A stretch of DNA of 27,012 nucleotides from NCBI GenBank assembly GCA_041746635.1, contig JBGTGQ010000077.1:1-27012 (forward strand). The letters run 5' to 3'. Position 1 is the first letter of the stretch. Each line of letters starts with the position of its first letter. A program made the position numbers and the translations under genes. The stretch comes from CAMASH01 sp041746635. Lineage in GTDB: Bacteria > Verrucomicrobiota > Verrucomicrobiia > Chthoniobacterales > Terrimicrobiaceae. This document shows, one piece after another, positions 15,420 through 22,766 of the stretch. The notes under the pieces are model-generated. The model made no database searches. It had not been told where the DNA came from and worked only from the letters and a program-made list of their open reading frames with translations.

Positions 15420-17021
15420 TTGAGCAGCGCAGCATCCACGGAACCGCGCGCTCCCACGCCGACGCTGTTCAATCTCAGCCCAACCAATTTGGTGCTCTGG
15501 ACCATTGTGCTCGGCACGGCCATGCGCATCGTGCTGGGTCTGGTGCTCGGCTACGGCAACGGCGAGGGCTACTATCTCGCTTCTGCGCGCCATTTCGCGC
15601 TGAGCTATTTCGATCACCCGCCGCTGTTTCTTTGGGTCGCAGGCCTCGCCATCGATTGTTTCGGCACAAGCTCGACTCTGCTGCCGCGCCTGCCGTTCAT
15701 CTTGATGTTCATCGGAACCACGTGGCTGATGTATCGCCTGGGCGCGAAATTGTTCGGCGAATGGGCTGGTGCCTGGACGGCGGTGCTGCTCAATCTCAGC
15801 CAGGTCTTCACCGTCAGCGTCGCCGGATGGGTGCAGCCGGATGCGCCGCTGTTCCTGTTCCTTGCGGCATCCGGATGGGTCGCAGCCGAATTGTGTTTTG
15901 GCGCGCCGCAACAGCCTTTGCGCATGTGGGTTTTGGCCGGGCTCGTGTTCGGCCTGGCGATGCTTTCTAAATATCACGCCGCCTTGATCCTTGTGGGATT
16001 GGTGATATTCATCGCGACGACGCCGCGACATCGCGCCTGGTTTTTTAAACCCGGATTGCTGCTCGCCGGATTGATCGCGGCGCTGATCTTCACGCCCGTG
16101 CTCTGGTGGAATCTGGAAAACAATTGGGTCTCGTTCGGCTTTCAGGGCGGACGCATCGCGGGCAGGAACGGCCTCCGTTTGGATTGGCTGATTCGCTCCA
16201 TTCTCGGCCAGGCCACATTCATCAGTGTGGTGATCTGGCCGCCATTGCTTTGGCAGTTTTACAAGGGTCTGCGTGCAGGCTCGGCCGAGGCGAAAAGCTG
16301 GTTTCTTTGCTGTTTGGCGATCGTGCCGATTATTTTATTCACGGCCGCGGCGATCTGGGCGCCGCTTGGCTGGCATTTCCACTGGCAGGCGCCAGGCTAC
16401 ATGTTCTTGTTTCCCCTGCTCGGCAAAGCGGTTGCTGAAGGCATGATTGCACGGCCGGTCGCGACACGCTGGTTCATCGGCGCGGCTGCGGCCGCGGTGG
16501 TGCTTTTTGTTACCGTGATGGGCTCACAAGCCGTGCTCGGCTGGGTTTACCACGTGCTGCCGGCCAGCGCTCAGGCCCGGCCTTATCAAGACACCAACCC
16601 GACGCGTGAATTGATGGGCTGGACCGGCTTGCGCGACGCCTTGGCCGAAGAGGGCGTTCTTCATGAGCAGCGTCTTTTTGTTGTCACCAACAAATGGTTT
16701 CTAGCGGGCAAGGCCGATGTCGAGATCGGCGACGCGCTGCCGGTGACGTGCCTGTCCGCCGCTCCGTGCAACATCGCCTTCGGCTGGGGCGACCGCGCCT
16801 TCACCCATTGGGACGCGCTGATCGTCATCACCGGGGACCAGGATCCCCGCAAAGAATACGGGCCTTATTTCCGCTCGATCACGCCGCTGCGCGATGTCGA
16901 GGTCAAGCATGGCGGGAAGACGGCATTGACATTGCGTGTCTATCGCGCCACCGATTATCACGCGCTCTATCCGCTGCCCTATCGGCGCACCGCCGCCCAA
17001 GAGACTACCCCCAAGTCTTGA
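15420..17021 (+). CDS. Second GT39-type membrane glycosyltransferase
   Basis: A 533-residue multipass protein of the PMT_2 group. The start is TTG at 15420, with GGGGGGA five bases upstream; an ATG at 15336 in frame would add 28 Arg-rich residues without a Shine-Dalgarno. The first loop reads NGEGYYLASARHFALSYFD, with E49 in the catalytic position and DHPP at 65-68, a pattern familiar from alphaproteobacterial GT39 proteins. About ten to twelve membrane segments follow, then a soluble C-terminal domain (about residue 390 onward) with several Cys. It is not a duplicate of the gene at 13023: I see no shared stretch beyond the fold. The 3' end overlaps the convergent CYTH gene by 17 bases. Possibly acquired horizontally (inference from its resemblance and the odd flank). 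Confidence 0.8.
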   Translation: MSSAASTEPRAPTPTLFNLSPTNLVLWTIVLGTAMRIVLGLVLGYGNGEGYYLASARHFALSYFDHPPLFLWVAGLAIDCFGTSSTLLPRLPFILMFIGTTWLMYRLGAKLFGEWAGAWTAVLLNLSQVFTVSVAGWVQPDAPLFLFLAASGWVAAELCFGAPQQPLRMWVLAGLVFGLAMLSKYHAALILVGLVIFIATTPRHRAWFFKPGLLLAGLIAALIFTPVLWWNLENNWVSFGFQGGRIAGRNGLRLDWLIRSILGQATFISVVIWPPLLWQFYKGLRAGSAEAKSWFLCCLAIVPIILFTAAAIWAPLGWHFHWQAPGYMFLFPLLGKAVAEGMIARPVATRWFIGAAAAAVVLFVTVMGSQAVLGWVYHVLPASAQARPYQDTNPTRELMGWTGLRDALAEEGVLHEQRLFVVTNKWFLAGKADVEIGDALPVTCLSAAPCNIAFGWGDRAFTHWDALIVITGDQDPRKEYGPYFRSITPLRDVEVKHGGKTALTLRVYRATDYHALYPLPYRRTAAQETTPKS

Positions 17022-17469
17022 AAGGACGCTCGGACAAGTTGGAATTGTAATACCGCCGGTCCGCCGACACCTCCTCCCCCGCCCACGGCGGCAGATCGAA
17101 GGCCTCATCCTCCGCCGTCAACTCGATCTCGGCCAGCACCAACCCCGCATTGTCCCCCGCGAACTCGTCCACCTCCCAACGTTTGCCGCCGTAGGTCACA
17201 ATCGTGCGCGTCTTTTCGATCAGCGGCCCGATGCATAACCCAAAAAGCTCCTCCGCCTGCCCGACCGGAATGGCATATTCAAACTCCGAACGCGAAATTC
17301 CCCGTGAAATCCCCTTGATCGTCAGAAACGCCTTCGCCCCCGCCACCCGCACCCGCACGACCCGCCCCGGATCGCGCGAAAGATACCCCTGCACACAACG
17401 GCAGCCCGCCGCCCCGCCCCGCCAACCATCGCCCACCACCAGGAATTTCCGCTCGATCTCCTCAGGCAT
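17005..17469 (-). CDS. CYTH-domain protein (inorganic triphosphatase-like)
   Basis: A 154-residue CYTH/triphosphate tunnel metalloenzyme. The signature ExExK is EIERK at 4-8, which binds triphosphate and divalent metal in the tunnel. Alternating basic and acidic strands follow, as the family requires: RVVRVRV (36-42), AFLTIKG, SEFEYAI, EKTRTIV, KRWEVDEF and VLAEIEL. Small CYTH proteins of this length typically hydrolyse inorganic triphosphate; a few act as class IV adenylate cyclases, and I cannot tell which from sequence. The start ATG at 17469 is at the family N-terminus. The 3' end overlaps the convergent glycosyltransferase gene (stop 17005, other stop 17021), an unusual tail-to-tail overlap that could have arisen when the neighbouring segment joined here. 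Confidence 0.9.
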   Translation of the reverse strand: MPEEIERKFLVVGDGWRGGAAGCRCVQGYLSRDPGRVVRVRVAGAKAFLTIKGISRGISRSEFEYAIPVGQAEELFGLCIGPLIEKTRTIVTYGGKRWEVDEFAGDNAGLVLAEIELTAEDEAFDLPPWAGEEVSADRRYYNSNLSERPFKTWG

Positions 17470-17782
17470 CGCTCTCTCCGGCTTCGGTGGTGATTGGCCA
17501 GGCTGGTACCGTTCTTGTACTTTTCAAAATGGTTAACGAGTCATGAATTGACGCAGCCTATCTTTCCTCCCGCCGGACGAGCTTGCAAGTGGCCGATGGT
17601 GATTTTGACGGTCATTCTCAAGTGGAGGAGTTTTTCCGGCTACGCCCAACCCGCAGAGAGCAGGGCGATGCGAGCCAAGGGTCGTTCGCGAGGGAGTCTA
17701 TCACACCCTCCTTGATGAAATTGCGGCGGCCGTCAACGTCCGGGTTGCCCTTCAACCGGATTGAGTCCATTAGTTCAGAACA
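17470..17782. other. 313-bp region without supported gene
   Basis: This gap separates the CYTH start (minus) from the ferredoxin start (plus). It must hold promoters for both, but I find no good -35/-10 pair. A short stretch near 17690-17763 can be read as a protein-like piece (REGVYHTLLDEIAAAVNV) ending in a stop, with no start and frame changes upstream; it might be a remnant. No RNA gene seen. Confidence 0.4.
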
Positions 17783-18163
17783 ATGTCCTTCAACGAAACT
17801 TTTCCGCGCAGCTCCAGACTTCCCGCCGGGGAGATCGCGCGAGCGACGCGGCATCTCTTTCTTTGCATCGGCCCCGATTGTTGCAATCCCAAGGAGGGCG
17901 AGGCGCTTTGGGCCGTGCTGAAGTCGGAGGCGAAGTTTCTCACCGTGCCCATTCTGCGTACCAAGGCCGCATGCCTGCGCATCTGCCAAGACGGGCCGTG
18001 GTTGGTGGTTTATCCAGACGGCATCTGGTATGGCGGCATGAACGCGGACCGCCTGCGCCGCATCCTCAAGGAGCATATCGAGGAAGGCCGCCCGGTGCGC
18101 GAGTGGATCGCGGCGGAGATGTCCGGGTTGACCTGCGAGTTGCCGGATAGAGCATCAGAGTGA
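17783..18163 (+). CDS. Thioredoxin-like [2Fe-2S] ferredoxin
   Basis: A 126-residue soluble protein of the thioredoxin-like [2Fe-2S] ferredoxin family, relatives of the NuoE cluster domain and of the clostridial ferredoxin. The cluster ligands are set as C28-x4-C33 (CIGPDC, with C34 next) and C64-x3-C68 in ACLRIC, the usual C-x(4/5)-C...C-x3-C layout. The segment GPWLVVYPDGIWYGGM (71-86) is the strongly conserved strand and loop after the second pair. It would carry single electrons in the cytoplasm; the partner enzyme is not evident. It stands about 370 bp before the lipid-modification cluster on the same strand, so an electron-donor link to that cluster is possible but unproven. Confidence 0.85.
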   Translation: MSFNETFPRSSRLPAGEIARATRHLFLCIGPDCCNPKEGEALWAVLKSEAKFLTVPILRTKAACLRICQDGPWLVVYPDGIWYGGMNADRLRRILKEHIEEGRPVREWIAAEMSGLTCELPDRASE

Positions 18164-18263
18164 CTTAATTCCCTCCAAGACCGCCGTGCGGTGTTTCCCG
18201 ATTTCCCGCTGCATGGAATATCCGGGAATTGAAACAAAAGAGGCCTTGATAGAATGAGATAGC

Positions 18264-18401
18264 ATGATGGGCTGGCCCATCAACGTGGAGGGACTTTTTA
18301 ACCAGATAAAGTTCGTGGGCGAACGCTATGGGAAGCCGATGATGATCACGGCGATTTTCTATCGCGACGCTATCAAGAATAGCCAGCCGCGGGCGGGGTG
18401 A
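18264..18401 (+). pseudogene. GH1 beta-glucosidase-like remnant (45 codons)
   Basis: A short frame of 45 codons begins MMGWPINVEGLFNQI and continues VGERYGKPMMIT before losing similarity. This follows closely the GH1 family segment just before the catalytic nucleophile, W-x-I-x-PEGL...L..RYGKPI.ITENG. In this copy the ITENG nucleophile motif has become ITAIF, so the catalytic Glu is gone, and the frame stops 16 residues later. An in-frame stop lies just upstream of the ATG. No other GH1 piece is found in the flanks. It is best seen as a relic of a deleted glycosidase gene; a chance resemblance cannot be excluded at this length. The surrounding 18164-18263 and 18402-18535 hold only weak dyads (for example ACCGC-n3-GCGGT at 18180-18192). 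Confidence 0.4.
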
Positions 18402-18535
18402 TTTCTGCCCTCCGGGAAACTTCCTTCGCTTGGCCGCCTTCTGTCATCGTCGTGTTCGGAAGAAAATTGTCGTGTCCGGCCGCCCTCTGCGCTCGTAATG
18501 ATCGCTGCGGGCGGGGAGAATTCCGACCCACGCTA

Positions 18536-19771
18536 ATGTTTTTCCAGAAAATCGTTCTCGCAAGCTTCAAGACTTTGAAGCGTGGTTCGCTCGAAATCCT
18601 GCTGCCCAACGGGGAGCGGCAGGTTTTTGGCGGGCTGTTCAAGGGCCTGCAAGCCCGCATCGAGGTGAAGGACAAAAAGTTTTTCCGGCGCTGTGTTCTG
18701 TTCGGCCCGATCGGTTTTGCCGAGGCCTACATGGCGGGCGAATGGGAAACACCCGACCTGGTCCGCGTGATCGCGTGGTTCATCCTCAATGCCGAGGACG
18801 CCAACGGTTTGGAAACGCGGACGGGCCGCTCCACCGGAATTCTCAATCTCCTTAATTCCTACAACCGCTTCCTCCACCTCCGCCGCCCCAACAGTCTCGG
18901 GACCAGCCGGGCCAACATTAGCGAGCACTACGATCTGAGTAATGATTTTTTCCAACTTTGGCTCGATCCGACGATGACGTATTCGAGCGGGTATTTCGCC
19001 CCGCCCGATCTCACCCTGGAGGAGGCCCAGCGCAAAAAATACGATGTTCTTTGCCAAAAGATGCGTCTCTCCGCCGCAGATGAAGTGCTCGAAATCGGCA
19101 GCGGCTGGGGCGGGTTCAGCATCCATGCCGCCAGCAAGTACGGCTGCCGTCTGACCACCATCACCATCTCCGAACAGCAATACTCTGAGGCGGCGGAACG
19201 CATCCAGCAGGCGGGCTTGCAGGACCGCATCGAGCTGTTGCTTTGCGATTACCGCACGATGACGGGCCGCTTCGACAAGATCGTTTCCATCGAAATGCTC
19301 GAGGCCGTGGGAGATCGTTTCGTGAATGGATTTTTTGCCAAATGCGGCGAATTGCTGAAACCGAACGGCCTGCTTGGCCTGCAAGCCATCCTTTGCCCCG
19401 ACAACCAATACGCGATCCTGCGCGACGGCGCGGATTTTATCCAGAAGCACATCTTCCCCGGTTCGCTCCTCATGTCCATGGGCCGCATCAATGAGGCCAT
19501 GCAAAAAACGGGGGATTTCAACCTCCTCGACTACGAGGACATGGCTCCCTTCTATGCGCGGACCCTGAAAATCTGGCGGGAAAACTTCGAAGCGAAACTC
19601 GCGGAAGTTCGAGCGCAAGGTTTCGACGAAAGCTTCATCCGCAAGTGGCGTTATTACCTCTGCTATTGCGAGGCGGCTTTTGGCACGCGCCACATCACGG
19701 TCGCGCAAACGATTCACACCCGCCCCGACAATATGTCCCTAAAGTCTCCGGCTTATGATTTGGTTTCTTAG
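18536..19771 (+). CDS. CFA-family SAM-dependent methyltransferase, first copy
   Basis: A 411-residue protein of the cyclopropane-fatty-acyl-phospholipid synthase family, which methylates or methylenates the double bond of phospholipid acyl chains at the membrane using S-adenosylmethionine. An N-terminal lipid-binding domain (1-125, with GSLEILLPNG and FAEAYMAGEW) leads into the methyltransferase fold. SAM motif: VLEIGSGWGGFS (184-195). Family blocks HYDLSNDFF (131-139), MTYSSGYF (147-154), FIQKHIFPG and YYLCYCEAAFG are all present. The residues that in E. coli Cfa form the bicarbonate site differ: Cys139 is Ser151 and His266 is Gln283, while the Glu (E256) and Tyr are kept. That suggests methylation other than classical cyclopropanation. 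The frame is open upstream, but ATG 18536 gives the usual N-terminus. Next gene overlaps it by 17 bases. Confidence 0.88.
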   Translation: MFFQKIVLASFKTLKRGSLEILLPNGERQVFGGLFKGLQARIEVKDKKFFRRCVLFGPIGFAEAYMAGEWETPDLVRVIAWFILNAEDANGLETRTGRSTGILNLLNSYNRFLHLRRPNSLGTSRANISEHYDLSNDFFQLWLDPTMTYSSGYFAPPDLTLEEAQRKKYDVLCQKMRLSAADEVLEIGSGWGGFSIHAASKYGCRLTTITISEQQYSEAAERIQQAGLQDRIELLLCDYRTMTGRFDKIVSIEMLEAVGDRFVNGFFAKCGELLKPNGLLGLQAILCPDNQYAILRDGADFIQKHIFPGSLLMSMGRINEAMQKTGDFNLLDYEDMAPFYARTLKIWRENFEAKLAEVRAQGFDESFIRKWRYYLCYCEAAFGTRHITVAQTIHTRPDNMSLKSPAYDLVS

Positions 19772-20084
19772 AATGTTTTTCGTTGTCATTTTTGTGAGCA
19801 TGGTGGCGGTGAGCATCTATGCCAGCCTCCACACGGCGATCTGGCAGCTTCCTCCTTCACTCACGGGCGACCGGTGGTTTCAGGCCACTCTTTTTGATGC
19901 GTATTTCGGGTTTCTCACGTTCTTCATTTGGGTCGCTTACAAGGAGGCAAGTCTTGCGCGCTCGCTCCTCTGGTTTGTTCTCATCATGCTGCTGGGCAAC
20001 ATGGCCATGTCCGCCTATGCCCTCATTCAACTCTGCAAAGTCCGCGCCGACGCCCCGCTGCGCGACGTTCTGCTTCGCTCATGA
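19755..20084 (+). CDS. DUF1475 small membrane protein
   Basis: A 109-residue hydrophobic protein with three or four membrane segments (about 4-24, 42-60, 68-92). It resembles the DUF1475 family, whose members sit next to lipid-modification genes; function is unknown. The pieces SIYASLHTAIWQLPP and TLFDAYFGFLTFFIWVAYKE fit that family. Start ATG 19755 overlaps the methyltransferase end by 17 bases; ATG 19773, just after its stop, is an alternative that would remove only six residues. The stop overlaps the DUF1295 start as ATGA. Sandwiched between a CFA-type methyltransferase and a reductase-like protein, it is likely a membrane partner or chaperone of that pathway. Confidence 0.75.
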   Translation: MIWFLRMFFVVIFVSMVAVSIYASLHTAIWQLPPSLTGDRWFQATLFDAYFGFLTFFIWVAYKEASLARSLLWFVLIMLLGNMAMSAYALIQLCKVRADAPLRDVLLRS

Positions 20085-20899
20085 ACGCCTGGACTCTCAC
20101 CGGCATCGGCCTGAATGCCGCCGTGCTCCTCATGGCCATCACCTGGCTGATCTGCCGGCAGGTTAACAATGCCGGTTATGTGGACGTGGCGTGGTCGTAT
20201 GCCTTTGCCCTGGTGGTGGGAATTTTTGTTGCGCTCGGGGCCGGCGATCCGGTCCGGAAAGCCCTTATTGCCGGCATGGTCACGATCTGGAGCCTGCGGC
20301 TGGGAACCCACCTGCTCATCCGCGTGACCAAACACCACCCGCAGGAAGACGCCCGTTACGCCGCCTTGCGCGAACAATTTCCCAAGCGGGTCTGGTATAT
20401 GTTTTTTGGATTTTTCCAACTGCAAGCCGTTCTCGTCGGTCTGCTCTGCGCGCCTTTCGCCGCCGCCTGCGCCAATCCTTCCCCCACACTCCATGCTTGG
20501 GAAATCGCCGGAGCCATTCTGTGGTTGATTGCCATCTGCGGTGAGGCACTGGCCGATCATCAGCTCAACCGTTTCCGGGCCGATCCGGCCAACAAAGGCA
20601 AGGTTTGCGACACCGGACTCTGGCGCTATTCGCGCCATCCGAATTACTTTTTCGAGTGGGTCATCTGGGTGGCGTATTTTGTTTTTGCCCTCGGCACGCC
20701 CGGCGCCTGGATCACGGTTTACTGCCCTTTGCTCATGCTCTATTTCCTGACCAAAGTCACCGGCATCCCGCCGGCGGAAGCCCAGTCGCTCAAGTCCCGC
20801 GGCGAGGCCTATCGCGCCTATCAGCGCACCACCAGTGCCTTCATCCCGTGGAAACCAAAGCTCACCATGGAGAACGTGAAGGGCATGAAGTCTTCATGA
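20081..20899 (+). CDS. DUF1295 (steroid 5-alpha-reductase-like) membrane protein
   Basis: A 272-residue integral membrane protein of the DUF1295 family, related to the C-terminal domain of steroid 5-alpha-reductases and of sterol reductases, which use NADPH to reduce a C=C bond in a lipid. The hallmark is GLWRYSRHPNYFFEW (179-193), the cofactor-site loop, with six or seven membrane segments around it. Also conserved are NNAGYVDVAWSYAF near residues 29-42 and SRGEAYRAYQRTTSAFIPW near the C-terminus. The ATG at 20081 overlaps the DUF1475 stop (ATGA). The last ten residues (about 262-271, TMENVKGMKS) are encoded by one arm of an intergenic repeat and are probably not part of the fold. Role inferred: reduces an unsaturated or methylene lipid made by the neighbouring methyltransferase. 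Confidence 0.85.
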   Translation: MNAWTLTGIGLNAAVLLMAITWLICRQVNNAGYVDVAWSYAFALVVGIFVALGAGDPVRKALIAGMVTIWSLRLGTHLLIRVTKHHPQEDARYAALREQFPKRVWYMFFGFFQLQAVLVGLLCAPFAAACANPSPTLHAWEIAGAILWLIAICGEALADHQLNRFRADPANKGKVCDTGLWRYSRHPNYFFEWVIWVAYFVFALGTPGAWITVYCPLLMLYFLTKVTGIPPAEAQSLKSRGEAYRAYQRTTSAFIPWKPKLTMENVKGMKSS

Positions 20900-20945
20900 G
20901 TGCACAATCCTCTTCACGACCTTCATGGCCTTCACGGTGAAAAAA
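20863..20945. repeat. Imperfect inverted repeat with 9-nt period (copy 2), partly coding
   Basis: Arms 20863-20891 and 20911-20939 are inverted copies matching at 21 of 29 positions, each made of about three 9-base units (TGAAGGnnA-like). The right arm ends GGTGAAAAA exactly as in the element at 168-271. The left arm is inside the 3' end of the DUF1295 gene, its stop codon lies in the loop, and the right arm fills the gap before the second methyltransferase start (20945). The paired arms could act as an mRNA hairpin between the two genes. Confidence 0.55.
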
Positions 20946-21976
20946 TGACCTCACTCGACCATCTCCTCGCCCGCAATCTCCTGCCCGATTCCGTCATTCG
21001 CGTCGGCATCCGACGCCTGCTGGCCAAAAAGCTGCGCGACGAAAACCTCGGCGACGTCGAGAAACAACAGGCCGCAATCCTCGACTTCATCGCCGCGCTC
21101 GACCGCAGTCCCATTGCGATCAAGACCGACGACGCGAACAAGCAACATTACGAGGTCCCCACGGAATTTTTCCGCCACTGCCTCGGCCCGCGCTTGAAAT
21201 ACAGCAGCGGCTACTGGCCCCGCGAGGACACCACCTTCGCCGAATCTGAGGAACACATGCTCGCCCTCACCTGCGAACGGGCCGAACTCGCCGACGGACA
21301 CCACATCCTCGAACTCGGCTGCGGCTGGGGCAGCCTCACCCTCTGGATGGCCGAACATTATCCGAACGCCAAAATCACCGGCGTCTCCAACTCCCGCACC
21401 CAACGCGAGCACATCGAGGCCGAGGCCAAACACCGCAACCTGCCGAACGTCCGCATCCTTACCACGGACATGAACGAATTCGAGGCGGACCCCGCCGCCT
21501 ACGACCGCGTCGTTTCCGTCGAGATGTTCGAGCACATGAAAAACTACCGCCTCCTCATGGCCAAAGTCGCCGGCTGGCTCAAACCCGCCGGGCAGCTTTT
21601 TGTTCACATTTTCACCCACAAGGATTACGCCTACCATTTCGAGGGCACCGACCCCTCCGATTGGATCACGCGCTATTTTTTCGAGGGAGGCACGATGCCA
21701 TCGGATCACCTCCTGCTCTATTTCCAAGACGACTTGAAAATCCGCCGCCATTGGCGCGTGAGCGGCACCCACTACCAGCGCACCTCGGAGGCTTGGCTGC
21801 AAAACATGGACGCTAACGAAGCGGCCATTCGCCCGCTCCTGGAAAAAACTTACGGCCAGACGGAAGCCTCCAAATGGCGCGCGTATTGGCGCGTCTTCTA
21901 CATGTCCTGCGCCGAACTCTGGGGCTACCGCGGCGGCAGCGAGTGGATGGTCAGCCACTACCTCTTTCAAAAGTGA
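20945..21976 (+). CDS. CFA-family SAM-dependent methyltransferase, second copy (CNMT-like)
   Basis: A 343-residue methyltransferase of the CFA superfamily, but of the clade that also contains plant coclaurine N-methyltransferase-like proteins. SAM motif: ILELGCGWGSLTLW (121-134). Further blocks are KQHYEVPTEFF (66-76), KYSSGYW (85-91), RVVSVEMFEHM (188-198) and LFVHIFTHKDYAYHFEG (218-234), the last followed by WITRYFFEGGTMPS, which is diagnostic of this clade. Unlike the first copy it keeps the His at the H266 position (H221), and Ser replaces the bicarbonate-site Cys. It lacks the first copy's long N-terminal lipid-binding domain, so it is probably cytosolic or peripheral. An upstream GTG (20900) would add only repeat-encoded residues, hence ATG 20945. 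The substrate may be a lipid or an amine. The stop overlaps the TPR gene start as GTGA. Confidence 0.85.
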   Translation: MTSLDHLLARNLLPDSVIRVGIRRLLAKKLRDENLGDVEKQQAAILDFIAALDRSPIAIKTDDANKQHYEVPTEFFRHCLGPRLKYSSGYWPREDTTFAESEEHMLALTCERAELADGHHILELGCGWGSLTLWMAEHYPNAKITGVSNSRTQREHIEAEAKHRNLPNVRILTTDMNEFEADPAAYDRVVSVEMFEHMKNYRLLMAKVAGWLKPAGQLFVHIFTHKDYAYHFEGTDPSDWITRYFFEGGTMPSDHLLLYFQDDLKIRRHWRVSGTHYQRTSEAWLQNMDANEAAIRPLLEKTYGQTEASKWRAYWRVFYMSCAELWGYRGGSEWMVSHYLFQK

Positions 21977-22713
21977 GAACTCTCGTTCTTCTCCTTCTCG
22001 CCCTCACCCTGGCCCAGGCCCAGACCGCCGTCGAACTTCTCGCCCGAGGGACCGCTCTTGACGACAAGAACAGAAATGCCGAGGCCCTGGTCGTTTTCAT
22101 CGAGGCCGACAAACTTCAGCCCAACGACGCCGAGATTCTCCGCTTCATCGCCAAGCAATACTGCCAGCTCATTCTCGAAACCAATTCCGCCGCCGAAAAA
22201 AAGCAACTTGCCCTCAAGTCCCTCGACCCCGCCCTCCGCGCCGTCAAGGCCGACCCGGAAAACGCCAACGCCCGCCTCTGCCTTGCCATCGTTTACGGCC
22301 GGGTCGCCGAATACGAAGGCGCCCGCCGCAAGGTGGAACTTTCCCGCCTGATCAAGGCGGAAGCCGAGACCGCCGTCCGCCTCGATCCCAAGCAGGAATA
22401 CGCCTGGCACATCCTCGGACGCTGGAACTACGAACTGGCCAACTTCAATCCAGTCTTGAAAGCCCTGGCCCAGACCATCTATGGAAAGTTCCCCGACGCT
22501 TCCAATGCAAAAGCCGCCGAACACTTCCAGAAGGCCCTCGCCCTCAATCCCCGGAGCGTCATCCATCACGTCGAATTGGGCCGCACGCACCTGGCTCTGG
22601 GCGAAAAGACCAAGGCCCGCCAGGAAATCGAGGCCGGCCTGGCCCTTCCATCCATCGCCAAGGACGACGAGGAAACCAAACAGCGCGCCCGCCAAGCCCT
22701 CAAGCAGCTTTAG
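21973..22713 (+). CDS. Secreted TPR protein resembling regulator of microtubule dynamics (RMD) family
   Basis: A 246-residue protein with an N-terminal export signal (MRTLVLLLLALTLAQA, cleavage after about residue 16) and TPR helices through the rest. Starts with GTG at 21973, which overlaps the preceding stop by GTGA; the frame upstream is only open by chance. The repeats read ALVVFIEADKLQPNDAEIL and AEHFQKALALNPRSVIHHVE. Between them lies EYAWHILGRWNYELANFNP, a block conserved in the RMDN (regulator of microtubule dynamics) family, whose bacterial members are of unknown role. Alone among the operon's products it seems periplasmic, so it may dock or scaffold the membrane lipid enzymes from the other side. 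No catalytic residues are apparent. Confidence 0.75.
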   Translation: MRTLVLLLLALTLAQAQTAVELLARGTALDDKNRNAEALVVFIEADKLQPNDAEILRFIAKQYCQLILETNSAAEKKQLALKSLDPALRAVKADPENANARLCLAIVYGRVAEYEGARRKVELSRLIKAEAETAVRLDPKQEYAWHILGRWNYELANFNPVLKALAQTIYGKFPDASNAKAAEHFQKALALNPRSVIHHVELGRTHLALGEKTKARQEIEAGLALPSIAKDDEETKQRARQALKQL

Positions 22714-22728
22714 CCGAAAGCCCGAAGG

Positions 22729-22762
22729 TTTCAGCCTTCTGCCCTCAGCCTTCAGCCTTTCC
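22729..22762. repeat. Short direct repeats TCAGCCTTC upstream of the MGDG-synthase-like gene
   Basis: TCAGCCTTC occurs at 22731-22739 and again at 22745-22753, followed by a partial third unit CAGCCTTT. The purine arm GCCCGAAGG just before (about 22720-22728) is partly complementary, so a small hairpin is possible. It fills most of the 53-bp gap between the TPR gene and the glycosyltransferase gene. It differs from the 9-nt period CACnAAG repeats elsewhere in the window. Confidence 0.5.
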
Positions 22763-22766
22763 TAAA

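Noticed and set aside
17690..17763. Protein-like stretch ending VNVRVALQPD before the ferredoxin gene
   Set aside because: No start, upstream sequence needs frame changes and I recognise no family; could be chance.
18533..19717. 394-codon antisense frame over the first CFA methyltransferase
   Set aside because: The sense strand encodes a complete CFA-family protein; the antisense product is low-complexity and motif-free.
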